Shown piece after piece: positions 54,479 to 62,400 of a stretch of 64,000 bases of DNA (the first letter of the stretch is position 1; each line of letters begins with the position of its first letter). This DNA is from Raineyella sp. W15-4 (lineage in GTDB: Bacteria > Actinomycetota > Actinomycetes > Propionibacteriales > Propionibacteriaceae), in assembly GCF_033170155.1 (NCBI RefSeq), contig NZ_CP137079.1:3100001-3164000 (forward strand), read 5' to 3'. Position numbers and translations under genes: made by a program. The notes under the pieces are model-generated. The model was not told where the DNA came from and ran no database searches. It saw nothing but the letters and a program-made list of their open reading frames with translations.

Positions 54479-54883
54479 CTACGCGAAGGGATCGAGGGTT
54501 TCCACTCCAAAATCCTCGAAATCCCGCGTATTCCGTGTGGCGACCACCAGGTCATGCGCCAACGCTGTGGCAGCAAGCAAGCTGTCGATCACCGGCAGCG
54601 TCCGTGTCACGGGCAGCGCCGCCCAACGGCCGACGACGGCGCGGTCGACGGCGAGGATCCGACCCGCATACTCCCGCTCCACCCGGTCGATCCAGGCGAG
54701 GATCCGATCTGCGGCCGAGCCGTGCCGCAGGCGCTTGAGTGTGGCGCCCCGCATGATCTCACCGAGTGTCAGGACGCTCACGTAGCCTTCACGGACATTT
54801 GCCACCCACTCGACCGCCCCGCGATTCGGGCGCGCCTTCGTCAGCTCGGAGATCACATTCGTGTCGATCAGATACCCGCGCAT
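54479..54883 (-). CDS. vapC: VapC-like PIN-domain toxin
   Basis: 134 aa PIN-domain ribonuclease. The acidic set is in place: LIDTNVISEL (Asp7), GEIMRG (Glu near 43), and PVIDSLLAATALAHDLVVATRNTRDF with two more Asp residues. The length and spacing fit FitB/VapC toxins. ATG overlaps the antitoxin stop (TGATG), a typical antitoxin-first operon. It lies between the tyrosine-phosphatase gene and the nucleotidyltransferase pair. Confidence 0.92.
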   Translation of the reverse strand: MRGYLIDTNVISELTKARPNRGAVEWVANVREGYVSVLTLGEIMRGATLKRLRHGSAADRILAWIDRVEREYAGRILAVDRAVVGRWAALPVTRTLPVIDSLLAATALAHDLVVATRNTRDFEDFGVETLDPFA

Positions 54884-55167
54884 CAGTCCTCTCCGAACAG
54901 CGCATAGGCGCGATCAGGATCGACGGTCCGTTCAGGAAGCTCGATCCCCTCCGCCAGGCCCAGTTCGGCCCCCAGATCCGCCAGACTCGACACCAGAAAC
55001 TCGCCGAAAGGCAGTCGCTCATCGTGCGTCCGCCGGTAGTCCTCGATATCCACGATCACTGCCACGGTCTCGCCGCGCCGGGTGATGAACTGCGGCTCAC
55101 CCTTCTCGACCGCGCGCAGCACCTCGCTGAATCGCTGCTTGGCGGTCTGCACCTGCCACGTAGTCAT
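54883..55167 (-). CDS. Phd/YefM-type antitoxin
   Basis: 94 aa. TAKQRFSEVLRAVEKGEPQFI, then RRGETVAVIVDIEDYRR is the Phd/YefM beta-alpha DNA-binding fold; the acidic C-terminus would wrap the PIN toxin. A CTGTCCAGACAG palindrome (55195-55206) upstream is a likely autoregulatory operator. Coupled to the toxin gene downstream. Confidence 0.93.
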   Translation of the reverse strand: MTTWQVQTAKQRFSEVLRAVEKGEPQFITRRGETVAVIVDIEDYRRTHDERLPFGEFLVSSLADLGAELGLAEGIELPERTVDPDRAYALFGED

Positions 55168-55194
55168 ACCACCATCCTAGACGGGCGGCCTAGT

Positions 55195-55206
55195 CTGTCC
55201 AGACAG
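55195..55206. promoter_or_regulatory. Palindrome upstream of the antitoxin gene
   Basis: CTGTC-CA-GACAG, a 5-bp perfect inverted repeat 28 bp before the antitoxin ATG (55167). It is in the position expected of a toxin-antitoxin operator; binding is inferred. Confidence 0.45.
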
Positions 55207-55283
55207 GTAGATCGGTGCAGCCACACCGCGCCGATTCGGATCCGGCGGTCACGGGTGGCAGGCGCCGACCCGAGCGTGACCCT

Positions 55284-55541
55284 TCAGGCCGTCTCGAGGA
55301 AGCCCCGGTCGACCAGCTCGGCACAGAACTCCCGTACCGCGGGCAACAGGTCCTCGGCCGCGACACCGTACGCCGTCCCCAGCTCGACGGCGATCTCCTC
55401 GGCCGTGCCGTCCTCGGCGAGCTGCCAGATCGCCGCCCCGGCGCCGTCGAGGGCCTTCGGCGCCCCGTCGGGCAGCAGCGCGACGATCACGCGCTCCCCC
55501 TCGATGACATGCCCGATCCGGTCGGGCCAGCGGTATCTCAT
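55284..55541 (-). CDS. PqqD-like small protein
   Basis: 85 aa. LLPDGAPKALDGAGAAIWQLAEDG, then AAEDLLPAVREFCAELVDRGF is the PqqD/RRE fold, a winged-helix peptide-binding module. PqqD-like genes occur in RiPP clusters and also beside sugar-nucleotidyltransferase genes in glycan loci. It overlaps the nucleotidyltransferase stop (55538), so the two form one operon. Confidence 0.85.
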   Translation of the reverse strand: MRYRWPDRIGHVIEGERVIVALLPDGAPKALDGAGAAIWQLAEDGTAEEIAVELGTAYGVAAEDLLPAVREFCAELVDRGFLETA

Positions 55542-56518
55542 CGAACCCTCCCGTCGGACCGGCCGGCCGCGTCAGACCGCCTCGAACGTCGCTCCGACCA
55601 GCTCGAATGCCGAGGCTCCGAGGAAGGCCGGGCAGGCCCATGCCCGGGCCGGGCACGACGGCCGACCCTGCGGGTGACCGCCTGGGAGAGTTCCCGCACC
55701 GCACGGGCAGCGCGCTGCACGTACGCCCGGGCCATCTCCGCGCGGGTGGGCGGATGCCCAAGCTCCAACTCCAAGCGGGGCCGGTTGACCCGAACCATCC
55801 GACTCAACAGGTCAACCTTGGCCCGCCAGCCGCGGGCGAGCAGGAAGCGGGCTCGCCACTCCCCCAGTCGGCTGCCATGGCCGGTGAACGCGGTCCACAG
55901 CCGCCACTCCGGGGTGCCGCGGTAGTCGTCCACGTGACCGGTGGCGGCGGCGAACCCGATCTCGGCACCCAGTTCGTCGACCAACTGCTCGATCGCCCGC
56001 CGTGTCTCCTCGTCGGCGTCGGTCCAGGCCCGCTGCAGATCAGCCGCCGCATGCGGCGAGTCCTTGCGCGCCGCGTGCAGCATCAGCACCAGACGCTGGG
56101 CCACCACCGACGGCACCGGACAGTCCCGGCCGGCGATCTCCCGGGTGGTGCGGTCGCGCCACAGCCGGTCGAACGTCTGCTCGTCGCCGCGCAGGCCCGG
56201 GAACCGGCGGTGGACGTCGACGTAGCCCCACTCGGGATGCCGGTAGGTCGCAGCGTGCTCGAACGGCGATCCCTCGGTGAAGTCTGTGACCAGCTCCCAC
56301 CGGCACCGACCGAGCGCGGCGAGGAACACCGCCAACTGGGACGGGCGGACCAGCACGTCCGCGTCGGTGGAGTAGCGCGGCTCGGGGGCCAGCACCGGGT
56401 CGAGGGCCGGGCCCTTGAGGTGCAGCAGGTCCACGCCGGCATCCTCGGCGACGACGTCCAGGGCGGCGTGACCCAGATGGATCCGCTGCCAGACTGAGAC
56501 GTCGATCGGAGCATGCAT
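55538..56518 (-). CDS. Nucleotidyltransferase-like protein (NTP_transf_5 type)
   Basis: 326 aa. LLHLKGPALDPVLAPEPRYSTDADVLV (Gly-Pro then Asp-x-Asp, near residue 32) and the YRHPEWGYVDVHRRF segment fit the uncharacterised nucleotidyltransferase family found with PqqD and kinase-like partners. The C-terminal 60 residues are Arg/Ser/Pro-rich. ATG 56518 starts MHAPIDVSVWQ; ATG 56527 is possible. The first 31 nt of the gene are part of the left 72-bp direct repeat, so its 5' end is duplicated at 58180-58251. Confidence 0.82.
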   Translation of the reverse strand: MHAPIDVSVWQRIHLGHAALDVVAEDAGVDLLHLKGPALDPVLAPEPRYSTDADVLVRPSQLAVFLAALGRCRWELVTDFTEGSPFEHAATYRHPEWGYVDVHRRFPGLRGDEQTFDRLWRDRTTREIAGRDCPVPSVVAQRLVLMLHAARKDSPHAAADLQRAWTDADEETRRAIEQLVDELGAEIGFAAATGHVDDYRGTPEWRLWTAFTGHGSRLGEWRARFLLARGWRAKVDLLSRMVRVNRPRLELELGHPPTRAEMARAYVQRAARAVRELSQAVTRRVGRRARPGHGPARPSSEPRHSSWSERRSRRSDAAGRSDGRVR

Positions 56519-56559
56519 CCTCAGCATCCTATGATGATCCGCACAGGGGGGCGTCGACG
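56488..56559. repeat. 72-bp direct repeat, left copy
   Basis: From GCCAGACTGAGACGTCGATC to GGGGGGCGTCGACG the 72 bases are identical to 58180-58251. The copy spans the start codon and first ten codons of the minus-strand nucleotidyltransferase gene plus 41 bp of its upstream region. It ends where the AbiE cassette begins. Confidence 0.95.
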
Positions 56560-56585
56560 TAGGACATCCGGTGCCCCTGTTCTGG

Positions 56586-57452
56586 TCAACGCCCACCTCT
56601 GTGCTCGGCGTCAGACACTGCCTGCAGCCAGGCGCCGACGACAATCTCGTAGGCTTTGTCGGGTCCGACCTGGGGCCGGCACTGGTGCCCGATGGAGTCC
56701 TGCCACTGTGCCTGAGTAGGGGCCTTCCGAGGGAACATCCACAGCCTCGGGAAGCTGCCGGTATCTCCCAGCCTCCGGAAGGTCTCAGCGGCAGCGGCGT
56801 CGATCATCCCCTGCTCGGCCATCGCCCACAGGTCGTAGAGGTCACGGGGAGCGTTGCGGGTGGTGTCGCACCACGCCGACAGCTTCGCGCAGGCGAACCC
56901 GTCCGGGCTAAGTGTGGTCATCACCCGGTCAGGCATCCCCGCGTACCGCATGGACACGGGTGTGGACTGCCGCGGCCACCTGGTGTACCGCTCGCCATTG
57001 ATGAGCTGGACCTTGATCTGGGCAGCACCGATCCGGTACAGGCTGGCGTCGGTGTCCGCCTTCACCTGGTCGAGCCCCGGATGCCCTTCGATCAGACCGA
57101 AGTCACGCTCCAAGGAGTCTCGAATGGCGCGGTCCAGCGCTACAGCAACCGGCTGGCGGGGGCCGACCGAAAGCAGGTCGACGTCCTCGCTGAGCCGCAG
57201 GCCGTTCAAGAAGGTCCTACTCAACGCGGTGCCGCCGTAGAACACGAACCTGTCCGACTTACTGGAGATAGCCTCGAGCAGGTGGGAGATCGCGAAGTCG
57301 TGCTCCACCTGGTCGCGTGACGCCCCGAAGTGCTGCTCCTGTACTGCGGCGTCCTCCTCGCTCAACTCGTACGCCAACGACCGGCCCATCCCGGACTCGC
57401 CAGGCGGGGCACCGGCCCAGCGTCCTCGTCTGCGCGGCACCCCGGCGGTCAT
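56586..57452 (-). CDS. abiEii: AbiEii-type nucleotidyltransferase toxin
   Basis: 288 aa. FYGGTALSRTFLNGLRLSEDVDLL carries the DNA-polymerase-beta-type GGT..SED-D motif of AbiEii/MenT toxins, and CAKLSAWCDTTRNAPRDLYDLWAMA is the second conserved block. Such toxins transfer nucleotides to tRNA or use GTP and cause reversible growth arrest; phage abortive infection is reported for the family. ATG 57452 overlaps the AbiEi stop (ATGA), the normal antitoxin-first order. Confidence 0.9.
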   Translation of the reverse strand: MTAGVPRRRGRWAGAPPGESGMGRSLAYELSEEDAAVQEQHFGASRDQVEHDFAISHLLEAISSKSDRFVFYGGTALSRTFLNGLRLSEDVDLLSVGPRQPVAVALDRAIRDSLERDFGLIEGHPGLDQVKADTDASLYRIGAAQIKVQLINGERYTRWPRQSTPVSMRYAGMPDRVMTTLSPDGFACAKLSAWCDTTRNAPRDLYDLWAMAEQGMIDAAAAETFRRLGDTGSFPRLWMFPRKAPTQAQWQDSIGHQCRPQVGPDKAYEIVVGAWLQAVSDAEHRGGR

Positions 57453-58069
57453 CGCAGGGCCGCCTCGACCCGCCGCTGCACCGATGAGGGCCGCCCGGCC
57501 GCGATCCGCCGGACCCGGCCCGGGTCGACCCTGGAGGCGAGCTCGGCCGCGGCGGCGCTCGCCTCCGCAGGCAGCCCACCGACCTCGGGTCGGGCCAGGA
57601 GGTCGACGAAGGTCTGTTCGGGGGTGGTGACCATGAACGTACCCAGGCCCCCGGTCTCCAGCCGCGCATCGAGCGCGCTGGTGTCGGTGCAGGTGAAGAC
57701 CACCCTGCCTCCGTTGGCGAGCATTACTGGACGGTGCTGCTCCGGGACAGCGATCACGGTGACGCCTAGCGCCCTGGGGATCGCGTGATGGAAACGCGCC
57801 GCACCGATCCCGGCCAGGACAGGGACACGAGGCCCGTACTGGCCTGTGGCGTACGCCATCGCCGCCTCCTCGAAACGCGGGAACCACTCCACAGCGGCGT
57901 CGATCGTGTCGGGCTTGGCGGTGTAGGTCCCCGGAGCGATCCTCACCAGCCGGCCGTCCCTCCGCATCCGCACGAGTTCCTTTTCCGGGTTCGCGTACAG
58001 ACCGCGCAGCATCACCGGTCGCACCGTCCGCAACGGAGCCTTGGTGATCTGGATCGGGAGCCCAGCCAC
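57449..58069 (-). CDS. abiEi: AbiEi-type antitoxin
   Basis: 206 aa. The N-terminal part (about 15-60, VMLRGLYANPEKELVRMRRDGRLV, then RIAPGTYTA) is a winged-helix DNA-binding domain, the rest an AbiEi C-terminal domain with VPVLAGIGAARFHHAIPRAL and FMVTTPEQTFVDLLA. AbiEi represses its own promoter and neutralises AbiEii. The start is decided by AAGGAGG 8 nt before GTG 58069; the frame is open to 58099. The inverted repeat 58097-58115 lies upstream. Confidence 0.88.
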   Translation of the reverse strand: MAGLPIQITKAPLRTVRPVMLRGLYANPEKELVRMRRDGRLVRIAPGTYTAKPDTIDAAVEWFPRFEEAAMAYATGQYGPRVPVLAGIGAARFHHAIPRALGVTVIAVPEQHRPVMLANGGRVVFTCTDTSALDARLETGGLGTFMVTTPEQTFVDLLARPEVGGLPAEASAAAAELASRVDPGRVRRIAAGRPSSVQRRVEAALR

Positions 58070-58096
58070 AGCCACCACCTCCTTGGATATGCACAA

Positions 58097-58115
58097 CACT
58101 ACCTGACGGGTAGTG
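58097..58115. promoter_or_regulatory. Inverted repeat upstream of abiEi
   Basis: CACTACC-TGACG-GGTAGTG, perfect 7-bp arms with a 5-bp spacer, 27 bp before the AbiEi start. AbiEi proteins bind inverted repeats in their promoter, so this is the likely operator. Confidence 0.55.
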
Positions 58116-58179
58116 GAGTGCGTGATGGCAGACTATCCTCGCCTGGAACCCACCGAACGAGAACGAAACCGGCTCCGGC

Positions 58180-58251
58180 GCCAGACTGAGACGTCGATCG
58201 GAGCATGCATCCTCAGCATCCTATGATGATCCGCACAGGGGGGCGTCGACG
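58180..58251. repeat. 72-bp direct repeat, right copy
   Basis: Identical over 72 bp to 56488-56559. On the minus strand it still holds the start and first ten codons of the nucleotidyltransferase gene (MHAPIDVSVW), followed by unrelated sequence, a stub with no further gene. It ends 46 bp before the start codon of the Wzc-like gene. Confidence 0.95.
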
Positions 58252-58297
58252 CGCGCAGGTGTGGAGTCGCCGCGATCGATCGAGCGAAGAGGACAAC

Positions 58298-60283
58298 GTG
58301 ACACTGCTGGATGTCATCCGCCTGACACGAGCGCATGCCAAGCTGCTACTGGTCGCCATGCTGGCCGGTCTCGTGCTGGCTGCCGGCTACACCGCACTGC
58401 AGCCGACGCTCTACACCTCCACCTCGACAGGCGTGGTGACCGCCGGCGGGGCCGGCACGATCGGCGAGGCCCAGGCCAGCTCCGGGCTCGCCTCCTCCCG
58501 GGCGTCCACGTACGCCGCGCTCGCCGGCTCCCAGAGCGTACGCGACCGGGTGGCCAAGGCGATCGGACCGGATCATCTCGGCACCTTCTCGGCGAGCACC
58601 GGCAACATCCCCTCGGTGATGCAGTTCAGCGCGACGGCGTCCTCCCCGCAGGCCGCCCATGACCAGGCGAATGCGCTGGCCCAGGCCACTGCCGACGAAG
58701 CCGTCGCCTTCGAGAAGCTCGGCGGCCGCGCCGACCCGATCGTCCGGATCGTGCCGATGACCGATGCCTCACTGCCGGGCGCCCCGTCCTCGCCGAACTG
58801 GCCGCGCAACCTGCTCGCCGGGCTCGGCGCGGGGCTGGTCGTGGGCCTCCTGATCATGTTCCTGCGGCAGAGCACCGACGCCCGGGTGCGGACCACCGCC
58901 GATGTGGAACAGCTCACCGGGGCCAGCGCGATGACTGTCATCCCGGTCACCAACGAGCTCGACAAGAACCACACCGGCGGCCCGGGGCGACACAGCCCGG
59001 CCGCCGAGGCACTGCGCCAGCTGCGGACGAACCTGCGGTTCGTCGACGTCGACCACCCGCCGCGCAGCATCGTGGTCACCTCCGCCCAGCCCGGTGAGGG
59101 CAAGTCGACGATCGCAGCGAACCTTTCCCGGCTGCTCGCCGACTCCGGATCGCCGACCATCATTATCGACGCCGACCTGCGCCGGTCCACCCAGGCGGAG
59201 CGATTCGGGCTGGACGGGTCAATCGGACTCACCCAGGTGCTCGCCGGCGACGTCCGGGTCGACCAGGCGCTGCAGGAGACCGACACCCCCGGGCTGTGGC
59301 TGCTGCCAGCCGGGCGGATCCCCCCGAACCCGTCGGAGCTGATCGGCTCGCAGCGGATGAGCGACCTGATCGCCCAGCTGAGCGCCTCCTCCATGGTGAT
59401 CATCGACACCACCCCGATGCTGCCGGTCACTGATGCCGGGTTGGCCACCGCGGCGGCCGACGGGGCGATCCTGGTGATGGCGGTGGGACGTACCCAGAAG
59501 GAGCAGGTGCGCCACTGCGCCAAGGTGATCACCCAGGTCGACGGCCGGCTGCTCGGCTCGGTGCTGAACAAGGCCCCGAAGAAGGGCGTTGGCTCCGTGT
59601 ACTACGGCGCCGGCTACGGCGGATACTCCTCGGACTACTACGGCTACGTCAGCGACAGCGACCGCAAGCGCAAGCACAAGCGCGGCAAGTCCCGGCGGCG
59701 TGCAGCGGCTGAGACGCGTCCGGCAGCGGTCCGTCCGGCAGAGCCCCGTCCGACCGAAGCCCGTCCGGTGGATGTTCACTCGGCAGAGGCGTATGGCGAT
59801 GCTCGGGTCGAAGCGTACGGGGCGGACAGTCGGTCCGCCGAGACGTACGGACTCGACGGTCGTGGTGCCGGGACTCCGGTGACGGACGCCACTCGTCCCG
59901 TGGCGGCCCGCGCCGCCCGATCCACCGACGAGACCGCGTATCTCGCGCCGGCATCGGCCACCTCCGCCTCCCGGCCCCTGATTCCCAGCAGCCCCTCCGC
60001 CGACCTCCCCTCCGGCACCCCCACCCCGGCCGTGCCGTGGACCGGTGCGGAGACTGCGGTCCCCGCCGCTACCGAGCCGTGGCAGCGGGCCGCGGCCTCT
60101 GGTCGGACCCGGGGCGACGAGACCGGCGTCGGCGCAGATCAGGTCGCCGCCGGCCAGGTCTCCCCTCGTACGGCATGGGACGCGAACTCCCAGTCCTCGG
60201 CGTATGCCGGATACGGCAAGGGCCAGTTCGGTCAGGACGCCGACGACCTGACCGGATCTTCCGCGCCGCGCCGGGGGATCTGA
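58298..60283 (+). CDS. Wzz/BY-kinase polysaccharide co-polymerase (Wzc-like)
   Basis: 661 aa fused protein. Two transmembrane segments (about 15-37 and 172-190) bracket the Wzz extracytoplasmic part; the cytoplasmic kinase has Walker A SAQPGEGKST (about 262-271), Walker A' IIIDADLRRS and Walker B SMVIIDTTPM. A Tyr-rich cluster GYGGYSSDYYGYVSD (about 438-452) is the expected autophosphorylation tail. A further 200-residue Ala/Thr/Arg/Glu-rich low-complexity region follows, longer than in typical family members. It controls chain length with Wzy and is probably reversed by the phosphatase at 53622. GTG 58298 has GAAGAGGA upstream. Confidence 0.92.
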   Translation: MTLLDVIRLTRAHAKLLLVAMLAGLVLAAGYTALQPTLYTSTSTGVVTAGGAGTIGEAQASSGLASSRASTYAALAGSQSVRDRVAKAIGPDHLGTFSASTGNIPSVMQFSATASSPQAAHDQANALAQATADEAVAFEKLGGRADPIVRIVPMTDASLPGAPSSPNWPRNLLAGLGAGLVVGLLIMFLRQSTDARVRTTADVEQLTGASAMTVIPVTNELDKNHTGGPGRHSPAAEALRQLRTNLRFVDVDHPPRSIVVTSAQPGEGKSTIAANLSRLLADSGSPTIIIDADLRRSTQAERFGLDGSIGLTQVLAGDVRVDQALQETDTPGLWLLPAGRIPPNPSELIGSQRMSDLIAQLSASSMVIIDTTPMLPVTDAGLATAAADGAILVMAVGRTQKEQVRHCAKVITQVDGRLLGSVLNKAPKKGVGSVYYGAGYGGYSSDYYGYVSDSDRKRKHKRGKSRRRAAAETRPAAVRPAEPRPTEARPVDVHSAEAYGDARVEAYGADSRSAETYGLDGRGAGTPVTDATRPVAARAARSTDETAYLAPASATSASRPLIPSSPSADLPSGTPTPAVPWTGAETAVPAATEPWQRAAASGRTRGDETGVGADQVAAGQVSPRTAWDANSQSSAYAGYGKGQFGQDADDLTGSSAPRRGI

Positions 60284-60286
60284 GGG

Positions 60287-62374
60287 CTATTCCGGGCACT
60301 CCGGGACGGCCCACAGCGTATAGGGGCCGGCCCGGTCCACCACCCGGAACCCGCCCGCGGCGGCGACGTCATCGATCCCCACGTACGCCGCCGTACTGTC
60401 CCCCGCGGTGATATGCGGGGTCCCCCCGGTGATGACGTACGCCACGCGTTCGCGACGGACGGCGGAACAGACCGCCGGATCCGCGCGCACCCGGTCGAGA
60501 CCCGAGGCCATCAGATCGACATCCGTCCCCCACGACTTCTCGGTGTGGATCACCGTGTCCTCGGGCCCCACCAGGTAGAGGAACATCCCACCCATCCACG
60601 GATCAGCCGCGACGACCGCGTCATCCGGCAGCACCCGGGAGAACTCCCGCAGCGCGCTCAGCTCCCCGGCGTTCACCCAGGCGTAGTCGCCACCGAACCG
60701 GGTGACCTTGGCGATCTCGGACGCGTTCGACCGGATCTGCACACCGGCCACCACGGCGACACCGATGATCACGACGGCCTGCAGCACCCGCAGCCGGCCG
60801 CTCAGCAGTCGCAGCAGCCAGGTGACGCCCAGCGCGGCCAGTGGGACGCCGAAGACGGCGGCGACGCCCTGCAGCCGCACCGGCAGGTTGTACCAGGGCC
60901 AGGTGAACGGCCAGGTGAGGCTGCCCGGCTGGTAACTGGTCAGGTAGCCGAGCACCATGAATGCCCCCCAGACGGGCAGCAGCCAGATGCCCCGTCGACG
61001 TACCAGGGTGGCGACGGCGCCGAGGAGGATCAGCACCAGCACCGCGGATCCGGCGATCTGGTAGCGCTCCGGGCGGGGTGCCCACAGACTGACCAGCCCG
61101 ATCAGTGCCGCCGGGGGATCGACCCGGTCGTAGCTGGTCTCCCGCAGCCCCGCTGGGGCCACCCTCGCCGACACCAGGAACCCGACCACGACGGCGAGCA
61201 CGAGGGCCCCCAGAGGGATCCAGCGGTTCCACGCCGCTCGTCGGGTCTTCCCCGTCGGCTCCTCGACCCCGGCAGGCTCCTCAGCCCCCGTACGCTCCAT
61301 CGGCTCCTCAGCCTCCGTACGCCGGGGCTCGCGGGCGTACCGCCAGCATGCCGCGGCCGCGAGGGCGACACCGCCGGCCGCCGCGGCGTACGTCGCGCTC
61401 GGGTGGGCCAGCGTGATCCCGGGCAGGGCGACGAGGAACAGCAGCCCGGCACTCACCCACGAGCGCCGGCCCGATCGCTGCACCCGGCCGGACCCGTGGG
61501 ACGGGCCGGATGTGCCCGCCGGGCCGAGCCCGTGGGACAGGCCGAACACGTCCGCCAGACCGAGCCCCACGACGGCCAGGACGGCGGGGATCAGAGCGTA
61601 GCCGTATTCGACCGGCCACAGCGGCCCCCAGACCGACACCAGGAACGGGAAGCCGGGGATCGCCGAGGCGAGGACGCCACTGACCAGCACCACCGGCCGG
61701 TTCCCCGGGAACAACGCGCCCATCAGGAACATCAGCCCGAGCGGCCACACCACGGCCGCCGTCACCACCAGGAGTGACTGCACGACGATGATCACCGGCG
61801 CCTGGGTGAGCAGCACCAGGGAAGCGGCCAGGCCGTGGAAGGCGGCGGGATAGAACGACGGCATCGACGGATGGTTGAAGCCATCGGCGGTCAGCGACGA
61901 GATCGACCCGCTGTCGAGGAAGTAGCGCACCAGCCCCAGGTGGTAGATGGTGTCCGGTTGCTGCGGGAAGTCACCCGGGTGCGCCAGGCCACGGACCACC
62001 GTGGTGGCGGCCACGACGGCCGCGATGCCCCCGCCGACGACGATCTCGAGGACCGGGACGTCCGGGGCACCCAGCCGGGGCCACACGCCCCTCGGTCGCA
62101 CCCGCGCCAGCAGGAGACGTACGACCAGCACCACCAGCGGCAGGCCGAGACCGACCACCAGCAGTGGCCCCAGGCCCCAGTGGATACCCGCAGCCCCGCA
62201 GACGATGCCCCCGACCGCGACCAGTGCGGTGGTCAGGACCGGGGCGAGGGCGATCGACGGCCATCGGCCGGCGCCCAGCCCCGCGGCCAGCAGCGTCCCC
62301 GGGATCCACAGCAGAGCGAGGGCCGCGAGGATGACGGGAACGCTGCCCCACCAGGACCAGTCGGGCGCAAGCAT
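60287..62374 (-). CDS. Large DUF6541-like membrane protein
   Basis: 695 aa with about 14 hydrophobic segments. PQQPDTIYHLGLVRYFLDSG and GFNHPSMPSFYPAAFHG in the first loop resemble the DUF6541/glycosyltransferase-C-like family. The extracytoplasmic C-terminal domain (about 560-690) has ADPWMGGMFLYLVGPEDTV, typical of these proteins. The family probably moves or transfers sugars from lipid carriers; the substrate is unknown. Its stop lies 4 bp from the Wzc-like stop (convergent). Confidence 0.8.
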   Translation of the reverse strand: MLAPDWSWWGSVPVILAALALLWIPGTLLAAGLGAGRWPSIALAPVLTTALVAVGGIVCGAAGIHWGLGPLLVVGLGLPLVVLVVRLLLARVRPRGVWPRLGAPDVPVLEIVVGGGIAAVVAATTVVRGLAHPGDFPQQPDTIYHLGLVRYFLDSGSISSLTADGFNHPSMPSFYPAAFHGLAASLVLLTQAPVIIVVQSLLVVTAAVVWPLGLMFLMGALFPGNRPVVLVSGVLASAIPGFPFLVSVWGPLWPVEYGYALIPAVLAVVGLGLADVFGLSHGLGPAGTSGPSHGSGRVQRSGRRSWVSAGLLFLVALPGITLAHPSATYAAAAGGVALAAAACWRYAREPRRTEAEEPMERTGAEEPAGVEEPTGKTRRAAWNRWIPLGALVLAVVVGFLVSARVAPAGLRETSYDRVDPPAALIGLVSLWAPRPERYQIAGSAVLVLILLGAVATLVRRRGIWLLPVWGAFMVLGYLTSYQPGSLTWPFTWPWYNLPVRLQGVAAVFGVPLAALGVTWLLRLLSGRLRVLQAVVIIGVAVVAGVQIRSNASEIAKVTRFGGDYAWVNAGELSALREFSRVLPDDAVVAADPWMGGMFLYLVGPEDTVIHTEKSWGTDVDLMASGLDRVRADPAVCSAVRRERVAYVITGGTPHITAGDSTAAYVGIDDVAAAGGFRVVDRAGPYTLWAVPECPE

Positions 62375-62400
62375 GGTCGAAGCCTAACCGGGTCCGTGGC

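Larger units (their letters stand above)
56560..58251. mobile_element. Putative 1.69-kb AbiE cassette bounded by 72-bp repeats
   Basis: The stretch between the repeats (56560-58179) holds only the AbiEii/AbiEi pair and its operator; with one repeat copy it is 1692 bp. The left repeat joins the intact nucleotidyltransferase gene and the right repeat joins the promoter side of the Wzc-like gene, so removal of one unit restores a normal divergent promoter region. No transposase or integrase is inside. An insertion with a long target duplication or recombination between repeats are both possible; the mobility itself is an inference. Confidence 0.6.
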
